The notes under the pieces were generated by a model. That model worked only from the letters and a program-made list of their open reading frames with translations. It did no database searches and was not told the origin of the DNA. Of a stretch of DNA of 64,000 nucleotides, positions 35,989 to 44,177 are shown one piece after another. Position 1 is the stretch's first letter; the number at the start of each line of letters is the position of its first letter. The stretch spans positions 186,001 through 250,000 of the forward strand of contig NZ_CP073355.1 of NCBI RefSeq assembly GCF_023525255.1, in the 5' to 3' direction. Source of the stretch: Thermospira aquatica (GTDB lineage: Bacteria; Spirochaetota; Brevinematia; Brevinematales; Thermospiraceae). The position numbers were made by a program, and so were the translations under genes.

Positions 35989-36582
35989 TTAGTGTTTTTT
36001 CATCACGATGGTAAAGTCGTTAATAAGATAGTCGTCGATGAGCCTCAGAGTATCCCCGTATTTTTTCGAAAGAAAATTTACCACTTGCTCGGGATTATAA
36101 TAGAGGTAGGTGGTTTCCTGGCACTGAGAGCGGCAGTGGAGGGCATTAAATACGACGTACTCCTTGGCCCATAAGTGCATCTTTTCTATAGCGTGGTAAA
36201 GAAAATCGTGAGAGTAACCTATGTTTAAGTTAAAAATCCCTGAGGCGAATACAACATCAAAACTTTCAGGTGAAAATATTTCGTTTTGAAAGGGATCACC
36301 TGTGAGAAGATGGGCCTCAGGGGAGAGTTTTTGAGCGATGTGGATCATCTCAGGAAGTGCGTCTATCCCTGTGTAATGGAAAGATATATTGTATGCCTTC
36401 AGGTAACGATAAAGACTTGCCACCCCACATCCAACATCGAGTAGACTTTTCCCTTCGAGAGATACAGCCTCTTGAAGAACCTCAAAACGCTTCAAATGGG
36501 AATAGGCGTCCTCCCAGTCAAGCTTGGCATACTCTTCGTCTGCCGAGAGGAAACGAATGTAGTGTTCTCTTAGTTTTTGCAT
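35989..36582 (-). CDS. class I SAM-dependent methyltransferase
   Basis: 197 aa. SAM-binding motif I LLDVGCGVASLYRYL (~47-61), acidic motif II at TGIDALPEMI and FDVVFASGIFNLNIGYSHDFLYHAIEKM downstream, as in small Rossmann methyltransferases. Substrate unknown. It lies after a short hypothetical gene (21 bp gap) downstream of fprA. Confidence 0.82.
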   Translation of the reverse strand: MQKLREHYIRFLSADEEYAKLDWEDAYSHLKRFEVLQEAVSLEGKSLLDVGCGVASLYRYLKAYNISFHYTGIDALPEMIHIAQKLSPEAHLLTGDPFQNEIFSPESFDVVFASGIFNLNIGYSHDFLYHAIEKMHLWAKEYVVFNALHCRSQCQETTYLYYNPEQVVNFLSKKYGDTLRLIDDYLINDFTIVMKKH

Positions 36583-36603
36583 TGTTATGCCTTATTACGA
36601 GAT

Positions 36604-36870
36604 TTATGGATTCTCCCTCAGGGCTTGAATTTTTTTTGCAAGTTCTTTTTCCGCTGGAGAGAAAAGGGTAATATTTTCAAGCCAATAAGAAAGGATTCTT
36701 AGCTCAAGAGGGGATATCTCCCATGTGTTTGGCCTTTTTTCTATGAGTTTGAGGATATATTCCTCTTCTCCGAGGACAAGTCGACCATTTCCCCATCTAC
36801 CTCCTCTGATTACCTTTTGAGCCCATGATTGGAGAATATCCCACTCCTGGGGAGAGAGGTCTAGTTTCAT
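36604..36870 (-). CDS. hypothetical protein
   Basis: 88 aa (MKLDLSPQEWDILQSWAQKVIRGGRWGNGRL...). Soluble, mostly helical with one beta-turn-rich patch (GRWGNGRLVLGEEEYILKL). No family recognised. Start placed 10 bp downstream of the fprA stop; the ribosome binding site is weak (AAGAAGG), consistent with coupling to fprA. Confidence 0.6.
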   Translation of the reverse strand: MKLDLSPQEWDILQSWAQKVIRGGRWGNGRLVLGEEEYILKLIEKRPNTWEISPLELRILSYWLENITLFSPAEKELAKKIQALRENP

Positions 36871-36880
36871 GGATGCCTTC

Positions 36881-38065
36881 TTACAGAGAAAGAGCCCGAT
36901 GTTTCTCGGCAATTGTGTCTGCAAGAGTATCGAGGGCGGCAAAATCATTGGGTTTGGGGAATCCCTTGACCATCACCGGTGTGAGAATCTCGGGTTTGTA
37001 ATTGGTAATAGATCCCTGGATATGTTCCAGCATACGAGAACCCCATCCATACGAGGCAACAATACCCACATGTTTTATAGCTGGGCGCATGAGGTTTAAG
37101 AAGTAGAGAATATACGCCATGGCAGGATGCATGCCACCCAGAACCGCACTTACACCCACTACAATGGTAGGAGCATCGATAAGCTCCATGGCAAGTTGTC
37201 CTACATCCACATGCGAGAGATGAAAAGGAATGGCTTCAATCCCTCTGTCTATCAAGCGATCGATGAGGTAGTTGATCATGACTTCGGTGCTCCCATGCAT
37301 CGAGATAAAAGGAAGAAGCACTTTATTTTTCATTTTGTCCGAGATCCACTCGCGGTAAAGAGAGAGGATCACATCAGGGTTGTCATACACAGGACCATGA
37401 GTGGGGGCGATCATACGAGCATTAAGCGAGAGGATCTTTTCAAATCCACTGGCAATATTCTGACGAAAAGGATACATGATCTCGGCAAAGTAGCGTTTAC
37501 TTCCCTCATACATATCTACATCATGTTGGGAAGAGAAGAGATAACTTGAGGCATAGTGAGAACCAAAGAGGTCGCCTGAAAAGAGGATTCTTTCCTCTCT
37601 GAGGAAGGTAAACATGGTTTCTGGCCAATGAACCCAGGGGAAAAGAATGAACTCAAGGGTGCGGTTGCCCAGGGAAAGAGTAGTCCTATCTTCAATCACC
37701 AAAAACCGCTCATCTGGTAAAAGAAGAAGATCTTGCAGCATAGGCTTTGCTTTCGCATTGGTAACAAGCTTTGCTTCGGGATAAATTTCAAGAATCTTGG
37801 GGAGACTTCCTGAGTGATCCTGCTCGGCATGATTAGAGACTACATAGTCCAGTTTTTTTACCCCGAGTCTCGAGAGATTTCCCAGGAGCACGTGAAGCAT
37901 CTTGGGCTCAATGGTATCGATGAGCACGTTTTTTTCGCTTCCTTCGATGTAGTAACAATTGTAGGTTGTGCCCTCATGCAGGGGGGTGAGTTCATCAAAG
38001 GACGTTCTATGCCAGTCTATTCCTCCAACAGCGTAAATACCTTCTGTTATTTTTCTGAGAGACAT
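36881..38065 (-). CDS. fprA: flavodiiron protein (A-type flavoprotein, FprA)
   Basis: 394 aa. Metallo-beta-lactamase-like di-iron domain with the HxExDH ligand motif (SNHAEQDHSGSL), further ligands in FPWVHWPETMFTF and FSGDLFGSHY, and APTHGPVY; then a flavodoxin domain from ~250 (VLLPFISMHGSTEVMINYLIDRL, VVGVSAVLGGMHPAMAYILYFL). Such proteins reduce O2 to water or NO to N2O in the cytoplasm of anaerobes. The rubredoxin/flavin-reductase gene lies immediately upstream and is the likely electron donor. Confidence 0.94.
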   Translation of the reverse strand: MSLRKITEGIYAVGGIDWHRTSFDELTPLHEGTTYNCYYIEGSEKNVLIDTIEPKMLHVLLGNLSRLGVKKLDYVVSNHAEQDHSGSLPKILEIYPEAKLVTNAKAKPMLQDLLLLPDERFLVIEDRTTLSLGNRTLEFILFPWVHWPETMFTFLREERILFSGDLFGSHYASSYLFSSQHDVDMYEGSKRYFAEIMYPFRQNIASGFEKILSLNARMIAPTHGPVYDNPDVILSLYREWISDKMKNKVLLPFISMHGSTEVMINYLIDRLIDRGIEAIPFHLSHVDVGQLAMELIDAPTIVVGVSAVLGGMHPAMAYILYFLNLMRPAIKHVGIVASYGWGSRMLEHIQGSITNYKPEILTPVMVKGFPKPNDFAALDTLADTIAEKHRALSL

Positions 38066-38143
38066 ATGGTTACTCCTTTTTGTTTCGTTAACATAAGAAT
38101 AAAAGCGGGAAGCCCAAAAGATGACTTCCGGACTTCCAGGGAT

Positions 38144-38848
38144 TTACATTTTGCTGAACTGATCCTTGCCTACCCCACAAACAGGGCATACCCAATTGTC
38201 GGGCAGGGATTCAAAGGCTGTTCCTGGAGCAACACCCCCATCTGGATCCCCAACAGCAGGATCATAGATATACCCACATACATTACAAACATACTTTGCC
38301 ATAGTGGCCTCCTGTATGGATTTGGTTGTTTTTTCTGGTGAAATATAAGTCGGAGCGTTTTTGGATGTTTTGCCTTTCTTAACCTTCCGATAGTAGGCAT
38401 AGGTGAGAGGGGAACCTTCTGCAAGGGCTTCTGCCGAGAGGAGTTTCCCAATAAAGGTCGTATGGGTATCCACATCCACTGTTTTGAAAACCTCACAAGT
38501 AAGATAGGAGAGTCCATGATTTTTGACTATCGGAATTCCTTCAGGAGAACGAAGGATGGTAATGGTATCGTCTATTTTGGGCATTTGTCTTCCTGAACGA
38601 AAACCAAACCTTCCCAGAAACTCAAAAGGAGCATCCTGGCTCAGGATGGTGACTCCAAAACGCCCGCTTTTGGCGATATAGTCATGGGTGAGATTGAGTT
38701 TATTGAGGATTACCTGAAACGTAGGGGGTTCAGAATTAACCTGACAGAGGGTATTGATAAGACACCCATTTATGGAACCTTCATATTCACTGGTAACAAT
38801 ATAGAGCCCATACGAGACCTGAAAGAGCACCTCAAAATTCACACTCAT
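38144..38848 (-). CDS. hrb: flavin reductase-rubredoxin fusion (Hrb-type high-molecular-weight rubredoxin)
   Basis: 234 aa. Residues 1-~160 form a flavin-reductase-like FMN domain ([37 protein letters not shown]). A linker follows, then a C-terminal rubredoxin (~180-234) with the iron-binding pairs [29 protein letters not shown] and [11 protein letters not shown]. Known Hrb proteins pass electrons from NADH to flavodiiron protein FprA, the next gene, for O2/NO detoxification. The 78-bp gap to fprA contains a weak inverted repeat (GGAAG/CTTCC) that could attenuate transcription. Confidence 0.92.
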   Translation of the reverse strand: MSVNFEVLFQVSYGLYIVTSEYEGSINGCLINTLCQVNSEPPTFQVILNKLNLTHDYIAKSGRFGVTILSQDAPFEFLGRFGFRSGRQMPKIDDTITILRSPEGIPIVKNHGLSYLTCEVFKTVDVDTHTTFIGKLLSAEALAEGSPLTYAYYRKVKKGKTSKNAPTYISPEKTTKSIQEATMAKYVCNVCGYIYDPAVGDPDGGVAPGTAFESLPDNWVCPVCGVGKDQFSKM

Positions 38849-38875
38849 ATCCTACCTCTTTTCTATGTTTTATAT

Positions 38876-38905
38876 AGTATACATAAAAACATCTGTTTTT
38901 GTCAA
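38876..38905 (-). promoter_or_regulatory. sigma70-type promoter of hrb-fprA
   Basis: On the minus strand TTGACA (38905-38900), 18-bp spacer, TATACT (38881-38876), 28 bp before the ATG. The -35 overlaps the 3' end of the TSUP gene. Confidence 0.75.
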
Positions 38906-39258
38906 GAAAACCAGAGGGAGAGTGCCACAAAAACAAGGAAAACGGCAAAAAATCGTTTCAAAATATACGTATCCATTCCTATGGCAAGTTTTGCCCCGAG
39001 AAAGGCTCCGATAACAAAGCAAAAAGCTATCACAATTCCTACGGGGAGATTTACTAGACCTTTGCGATAGTATTCTAGAAATGCCAGGATGCCTATCGGA
39101 GGAAGCATGAGCATAAGGGTCGTTCCTTGGGCGAGTTTTTGGTCAAACCCCAACAGGTACACTAAACCAGGAATGATGAAAATTGCTCCCCCTATTCCCA
39201 ATAGTCCACTCATGACTCCTGCGAATATACCGAGCAAAACAGCTACAAACCATATCAT
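38902..39258 (-). CDS. half-size TSUP (TauE/SafE) family membrane transporter
   Basis: 118 aa, four hydrophobic helices. The family hallmark GLLGIGGAIFIIPGLVYLLGFDQKLAQGTTL is at the N-terminus, and a second pseudo-conserved GAFLGAKLAIGM follows. This is about half the usual ~250 aa, so it probably works as a dimer or with a partner half that is not in the window. Substrates in the family include sulfite and organosulfonates; not assignable here. The start overlaps the exchanger gene's stop by 4 bp. Confidence 0.85.
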   Translation of the reverse strand: MIWFVAVLLGIFAGVMSGLLGIGGAIFIIPGLVYLLGFDQKLAQGTTLMLMLPPIGILAFLEYYRKGLVNLPVGIVIAFCFVIGAFLGAKLAIGMDTYILKRFFAVFLVFVALSLWFS

Positions 39259-40220
39259 TTGAGTATCCCCAGCTGGAGAATATAGAGAGCGTACATAACA
39301 ATCAGAATAGAACCGCTCTTTTTGGAGATTTTCCCTTTACCAGCGAGCATCAATATCCAAACCACCAGAGGAAAAACAAGGTTGAAAGCAATGTCTCGCT
39401 GTATTCCTGCAGATATTCCTATAGGCCGAATTAAACCAGAAATTCCCAGGATAAAAAACACGTTAAAGAGATTACTTCCCAGGATATTTCCTACAGCTAT
39501 GTCCGAAGAGCCTTTTCTTGCCGCAGCGATGGAAGCTGCCATTTCCGGTAGGCTTGTGCCTACTGCTACGATGGTGAGGGCAATGAGACGCTCAGGAATA
39601 CCGAGAGCTCTTGCTGTAGAGACGGCTCCTGTGACGGTGAGTTTTCCCCCCACGATGAGAAGAACAAGCCCTGTTATAAAGAATACAATAGCCCATGGTA
39701 GAGAAACTACCTTTATATCCTCTTCTGCTTCAAAGCCTTCTTGTTTTGCGAGAAAGCCATTATAAATCATAAAAATGATAAAAAATAGAAGAAGTATACC
39801 ACCCTCGCTTCGACTGAGCTCTACGATGGTTCGTCCATCAAGCCACATGTCTGAGGCGAGGATAAGAACCATCAAAGCCGAAAGAATAACGAGAGGTACC
39901 TCAAAAGCTGTTGTTGTCTTCTTGATCACCAGATCCCGAAAAAGAAGCGACACTCCTAAAATGAGGCCTATATTGACGATATTGGAGCCTATGATGTTGC
40001 CAAAAGCGATATCTCCGTTGCCGTCAATTGCGGCAAAAATGTTTACCAAAAGTTCTGGTGCGGATGTCCCAAAGGCTACCAGCGTGAGTCCGATGACTAT
40101 TTCAGGGACGTTAAAATGCTTCGCAATTGAAACACTTCCATCAACAAGCCAATCGCCACCTTTCACGAGACATGCAAGGCCAGCTATCAGAATAAGTATG
40201 CCTAAAAGTCCGCTGATCAT
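39255..40220 (-). CDS. calcium/sodium antiporter (YrbG family)
   Basis: 321 aa, about ten transmembrane helices in two inverted halves. Each half has the alpha-repeat signature of the CaCA superfamily: GLTLVAFGTSAPELLVN...GNIIGSNIVNIG and ALTIVAVGTSLPEMAAS...GNILGSNLFNVF. It exchanges Ca2+ for Na+ across the inner membrane. Start at 40220 behind GGAGGAAG; the frame is open for 86 codons upstream, but that part lies in the neighbouring gene and lacks membrane character. Confidence 0.92.
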   Translation of the reverse strand: MISGLLGILILIAGLACLVKGGDWLVDGSVSIAKHFNVPEIVIGLTLVAFGTSAPELLVNIFAAIDGNGDIAFGNIIGSNIVNIGLILGVSLLFRDLVIKKTTTAFEVPLVILSALMVLILASDMWLDGRTIVELSRSEGGILLLFFIIFMIYNGFLAKQEGFEAEEDIKVVSLPWAIVFFITGLVLLIVGGKLTVTGAVSTARALGIPERLIALTIVAVGTSLPEMAASIAAARKGSSDIAVGNILGSNLFNVFFILGISGLIRPIGISAGIQRDIAFNLVFPLVVWILMLAGKGKISKKSGSILIVMYALYILQLGILK

Positions 40221-40234
40221 AAACTCTTCCTCCG

Positions 40235-40726
40235 TTAGTTGTTTTTCTTTTTTGAGGGAAGAAACGTCTTGATTAAGAGCCATATCCCCCAGAATATGAG
40301 TAGTACTCCTGCCAAGACTCGAAAGGAAAGGCCTGGCACAAGAAAATATGCGGCTATAACCACTGCTGTTGCCATTTCCCAGAGTTTGGAAACCTCGAGT
40401 GTCACAACAAACTCTGCAAAAAGTCCCACCGAAGCCGCGAGAATAAAGTGCGGCCACAGGGTGGACATATGGTGCCATCCCAGTGTATTGAGAACTATAA
40501 AAAACACTACAAGATAAAGAAGATAGGTTATTCCGAAGATTTTGCTAGAAAGATCCTTTCGGCTTTTTACCTCTGAGAGCATAAGAATTACCGGTATGAG
40601 AAGAAAAAGTGGCCATAAAGAAAACGCTTTTAACCCCGGTATAAACGTTTCCAGCAGAAAAGCAAGTCCAATTCCGATGAGAAGAATGCCTGTAACTATC
40701 ACGGAGAAAGGGGGCTTTGTTTGCAT
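40235..40726 (-). CDS. membrane protein with LiaF/DUF5668-like helices
   Basis: 163 aa. Five or six hydrophobic helices in tight hairpins (VIVTGILLIGIGLAFLLETFIPGLKAFSLWPLFLLIPVILML; VLAGVLLIFWGIWLLIKTFLP), the pattern of LiaF-type transmembrane/DUF5668 proteins. The Lys-rich C-terminus SKKKNN is probably cytoplasmic. Function unknown. Third-from-last in a four-gene operon (beta-barrel, this gene, exchanger, TSUP), 14 bp before the exchanger gene. Confidence 0.72.
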   Translation of the reverse strand: MQTKPPFSVIVTGILLIGIGLAFLLETFIPGLKAFSLWPLFLLIPVILMLSEVKSRKDLSSKIFGITYLLYLVVFFIVLNTLGWHHMSTLWPHFILAASVGLFAEFVVTLEVSKLWEMATAVVIAAYFLVPGLSFRVLAGVLLIFWGIWLLIKTFLPSKKKNN

Positions 40727-40736
40727 GGATAACTCC

Positions 40737-41399
40737 TTACCACCGAAATCCTATACCCAGAAGAAGCCCAATACCCGACACGTTGATTTTTTCTTTGACG
40801 AGATACTCTCCAAGGGGGGTAGATCGAGAGACACTGGCAATATCAAGAGACAATCCTGCCATAGCCTGAGAACGTTCACCGAGAGGGATAATTGCTCCTG
40901 GAATAAGCTGAAAACTCAAGAAGTCCCCTGCATAGAAATAGAGATTGCGGTCACTGAGTCTTGCATAATACGTCCATAAAAGTGAATATCCTATATCCAG
41001 ATCAGTAAAAAAATAAATCGGTTCCCACGCGATCCATGGCCAATAAATTCGGATACCGCCAACGAGCTTTATAAGGTGAGCCTGAACATCGCTTTCAAGA
41101 ACAGGGGTAGAAACACCGCCAGAGCTGGTATTGCTGAGTGTTTCCTGGTGGCTTGTATACGAATAATCAAGTCCTATTCGCAAAGCGAGAGCCCGGTCTA
41201 TCATATAGCTGTAGGCTATCTTGGAGCGAAAGCTCACTCCCAGATCCCAGGGGATTCCCATGCCGATGGTTGCCTCAAACACAGAATCTCCTGTTGTTCC
41301 CAAATTTTGACTCGGGGATGATGGCGGGAGATTTCCTTCCTGTTGAGCGAAAATGAGAGTAATTATGAGCATTCCTGAAATAAGAAGGCTTTTTTTCAT
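40737..41399 (-). CDS. probable outer-membrane beta-barrel protein
   Basis: 220 aa. Signal peptide MKKSLLISGMLIITLIFAQ, a low-complexity Pro/Ser linker (GNLPPSSPSQ), then alternating amphipathic strands (GVSFRSKIAYSYMIDRALALRIGLDYSYTS; YFYAGDFLSFQLIPGAII; GIGLLLGIGFRW) ending in a terminal aromatic. AAGGAGG precedes the ATG. First gene of the operon; its promoter lies directly beside IS-rve copy C. Confidence 0.72.
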   Translation of the reverse strand: MKKSLLISGMLIITLIFAQQEGNLPPSSPSQNLGTTGDSVFEATIGMGIPWDLGVSFRSKIAYSYMIDRALALRIGLDYSYTSHQETLSNTSSGGVSTPVLESDVQAHLIKLVGGIRIYWPWIAWEPIYFFTDLDIGYSLLWTYYARLSDRNLYFYAGDFLSFQLIPGAIIPLGERSQAMAGLSLDIASVSRSTPLGEYLVKEKINVSGIGLLLGIGFRW

Positions 41400-41440
41400 A
41401 GTTTCCTCCTTGTGATGGGAGATGATGTTAGAATGGTATT

Positions 41441-41469
41441 ATTGTAGAATTGAATACAAAAAAAAGCAA
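41441..41469 (-). promoter_or_regulatory. sigma70-type promoter of the beta-barrel/transporter operon
   Basis: On the minus strand TTGCTT (41469-41464), 17-bp spacer, TACAAT (41446-41441), 41 bp before the ATG at 41399. The target duplication GTTTT of IS-rve copy C (41470-41474) abuts the -35. Confidence 0.78.
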
Positions 41470-42884
41470 GTTTTCGAATTGCTTCATAATAAAAGTACTC
41501 GAAAAGGGAACGTTGCTTCAAAATAAAAAAGTACTTTAAATTTGTGTAAAATAATCCAGTTCAAAGAACTGGAGGTAAAAGGTGGAATTAGCGATGTTTG
41601 AAAGGAGACCTATTTACAGGGAAACGGCGAAAGAGTATCAAAAAGCCAGCAAAAAGGAAAAAATGGAGATACTGGATTATTTTGTGAGGATAACAGGCCT
41701 AAAAAATCGAAACTATGCCGCCAGGCTCTTGAGGCAGCACGGAAAAACCATCTATGTAGGCAAGAAAAATTACCTTAAAGCCGACATAGCCAAGAAGGGC
41801 AAAAGACCTGGCAGAAAGAAAAAATTCGGCGAAGAGGAACTAAAACTTCTAAAAAAGGTCTGGGAAATTGAAAACTACATGTGTGGCAAACGTTTAAAGC
41901 CAATTTTAAATGAAGTTTTAGATAATCTCTTAGCAAACGGACATCTCCACGGTTCTCCACAGGCTATAGAAAACTTGCGCCATATAAGTGCTTCAAGTAT
42001 TGACCGACTTTTGAAACATGAGCGTAAAAAGCTTGAGATAAAAGGACGAAAAGGCACAAAACCTGGAACGTTGTTAAAGCAACAAATAGCTATACGCACG
42101 TGGGCAGAGTGGGATGAAAATTGCCCTGGTTTTATGGAGATTGATCTGGTTGCCCATGAGGGAGGAAATAGCCGGGGAGATTTTGCTCAAACATTAAATA
42201 TGGTGGATGTTTGGAGCGGTTGGACAGAACTTGTGGCAATCAAAACAAAGCTTCAAAATGGGTAAGAGAAGCCATAGAAAAGTCCAAAGAAGACTTCCTT
42301 TTGATTTACGGGGAATTGATTCTGATACCGGTGCTGAATTTATTAATCATCCTCTGCGCGATTGGTGTGAGAAGAACCAGATAAAATTTACAAGGGGAAG
42401 AAGCTCCCGTTCCAATGATAACTGCTACGTTGAGCAGAAAAACTATTCCATAGTCCGCCAGAATGTTGGATACTTCCGCTACGATACCGAGGAAGAAGTC
42501 TACTACTTGAACCAACTCTATGCCTATCTTCGACTGTATACCAACTTTTTTCAACCGGTTATGAAAATGACAGAGAAAAAGAGAATCGGAAGCAAGGTGC
42601 AAAAGAAGCATGATGATATTAAAACTCCCTACCAGCGGCTTTTAGAAAGCTCTTATGTAAGTGAGGCACAAAAGGAACGCCTAACAAGGCTTTATAAGGC
42701 TCTCGATTTGTTTCACCTAAGACAAAAAATTACAGCTTGCCAGAGAAAACTTTTCAGCCTTCAAAAGAAAAAGAATGTAAAAAACAAAAATTTGGAGGAA
42801 ACTGTATGGAATTTTTGAGTACTTTTTTTTATGAGGCAATGATTCGAATTTCGAGTACTTTTTTATTTGACGCAACGGGGTTTT
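41470..42884 (+). mobile_element. IS-rve copy C with 5-bp target duplication GTTTT
   Basis: Element proper 41475-42879 (1405 bp), GTTTT at 41470-41474 and 42880-42884. Ends CGAATTGCTTC and GACGCAACGGG. Ancestral leader retained: palindrome CCAGTTC-AAA-GAACTGG (41557-41573) overlapping the ribosome-binding region of the transposase. It contains no 23-bp array and no 24-bp insert. The best-preserved copy in the window. Confidence 0.93.
41582..42818 (+). pseudogene. IS-rve transposase (integrase core, DDE), one frameshift (copy C)
   Basis: The first open frame, 41582-42265 (GTG start behind GGAGG), encodes an N-terminal helical DNA-binding part (ETAKEYQKASKKEKMEILDYFVRITGLKNRNYAARLLRQHGK), a Lys-rich linker, then the start of the rve domain (FMEIDLVAHEGG, first Asp; MVDVWSGWTEL). 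A one-base loss in the CAAAAAC run near 42241, and another in GAAAAAGTC at ~42280, move the rest into the frame 42207-42818, which holds GIDSDTGAEFINHPLRDWCEKNQIKFTRGRSSRSNDNCYVEQKN (second Asp and Glu). Intact length would be about 410 aa. Confidence 0.88.
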
Positions 42885-43376
42885 TTCAATAGTTGTTCAC
42901 ATGGGTATGCTTTTTTTGATCTCGATGATGCTCTTCCCTTGTTGCAGTAAAAAAACCTTTCACAAACACTCGAAGAACTGAAACAGGGTAAGAGCAGTAC
43001 GCCTCGATTTCTTCCCTTTCATAAAAAATTCCCCTCTGGATGAAACCTTTTACAAAAAAGGAATCTAAAAAACAAAAGCTCTTACCTTATCACAGTTTTT
43101 TCTTTCACATTTCTGCTGCGAAAAAGTAAGAGCAGTTCTCTTTTCCTGCGACAAAGTAATAGCTAACACCCAAATCCCCTTGTCCCTTACTGCAACAAGG
43201 GAAGAGCATGGGGTTTTTTATCCCTTTTTCCACTTCTTTTTTGTAAGAAAAAACACTTTTTTGCCTTTTTCGTCAAGGGAAACGAAAAGTTTTCCAAAAA
43301 AACAAAATGAAACAAAAACTTTTAGTTTTCTATTTGACAGACGCAGGAAATGTGTTGAGAAAGAAAAAACGAAAAC
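42885..43376. other. gene-free region with the left cluster of 20-bp repeats
   Basis: No convincing gene. It contains six copies of a degenerate 20-bp repeat (consensus ACTGCAACAAGGTAAGAGCA): 42929-42948(-), 42977-42996(+), 43077-43096(-), 43115-43134(+), 43145-43164(+), 43189-43208(+). Remaining sequence is AT-rich with pyrimidine runs. Confidence 0.85.
42929..43208. repeat. left cluster of six 20-bp interspersed repeats
   Basis: Copies at 42929(-), 42977(+), 43077(-), 43115(+), 43145(+), 43189(+), each 20 bp. Examples: ACTGCAACAAGGGAAGAGCA (43189), ACTGTGATAAGGTAAGAGCT (43077, minus strand). Conserved: CTG at 2-4, A-rich centre, and AAGAGC or AATAGC at the 3' end. Confidence 0.85.
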
Positions 43377-44177
43377 CTACGCCCAGATGGGAAGAATAAG
43401 CGGCTCAGCCACCAGCTTTTTCCACGGGAGAAGCTGGCGACGTTTGCCAAGCCTTCTTAAAAGCTCCTCTACCCTTGTGGCAGCATCTTCTATATTAAAC
43501 CGAAAACAAAACTCATCAAGGTAGCGCTGCATGTGCTTTCGACAACCATAGTGATAGACGTCTTCAAGAAGGTTTTTCAACCCATCGTTAAGGTGGGAAA
43601 GCCAAGGCGTTCTTTTTTCCACCGAGGTGTGGCGGAAAAGCTTGCCAAAAAAGTCTGAAAGCCAATCGCTACTCACATCATCCACAAGATGAATGTGAAG
43701 TTTAGAAGGGGTATCATCCGCATCAATTTCGACAACCTGCATGGGGGAAAGGTTTTTTCTTTGCTTACGTTTGATACCGGAGAGAAAGAAAAAGGTTTTG
43801 ACAAGCTTTCGGAGGGATTTCGTGTGATGGCGATTGGTAAGCCGCATAAGGCTTCGTAGCTTCTGAAGAAGAAGCCAGCTTGCCTTGTAGCTAATGTGAA
43901 GAAGTTGTGAAAGCTTCACCGCATTTATCCCCCCATCCTGGCAGACAAGAAACATGGCAGAAAGCCAGATTTTTGGCGAAAGATGACTTTTTCGCATGAT
44001 GGACTGGCTTTTTAAGGAAAATTGTCTTCCGCACTTGGGGCACTGATACACGAGCCGGCACGAGAGAAGATGCGCTTTTTCTTTACACCGTGGGCAAATT
44101 GCCCCCTCTGGCCAGAGGGCTTTTTCGAGGATCTGGTAAGATTCTTTTTCTGAGAGTGTGAAAAAATCCTTTTCCAT
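43377..44177 (-). CDS. IS1595-like zinc-ribbon transposase-related protein
   Basis: 266 aa. An N-terminal zinc ribbon (CPRCKEKAHLLSCRLVYQCPKCGRQFSLKSQSIM, residues ~32-65) and the HTH-like region SHLSPKIWLSAMFLVCQDGGINAVKLSQLLHISYKASWLLLQKLR match the N-terminus of IS1595-family transposases. The catalytic part is shortened and diverged: VVEIDADDTP where VEIDE-YVGG is usual, HLNDGLKNLLEDVYHYGCRKHMQRYLDEFCFRFN at the C-terminus. Activity is therefore uncertain. GGAGAAAACC precedes the ATG. It is surrounded on both sides by 20-bp repeats, the nearest two of which (43189-43208 and 44305-44324) are inverted like terminal repeats. Confidence 0.75.
   Translation of the reverse strand: MEKDFFTLSEKESYQILEKALWPEGAICPRCKEKAHLLSCRLVYQCPKCGRQFSLKSQSIMRKSHLSPKIWLSAMFLVCQDGGINAVKLSQLLHISYKASWLLLQKLRSLMRLTNRHHTKSLRKLVKTFFFLSGIKRKQRKNLSPMQVVEIDADDTPSKLHIHLVDDVSSDWLSDFFGKLFRHTSVEKRTPWLSHLNDGLKNLLEDVYHYGCRKHMQRYLDEFCFRFNIEDAATRVEELLRRLGKRRQLLPWKKLVAEPLILPIWA

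Noticed and set aside
42207-42265. Programmed frameshifting between two transposase frames in IS-rve copy C
   Set aside because: The break positions differ between copies, and copies A and E have an extra A that restores the frame at this point, so mutation is more likely than a conserved slip site.
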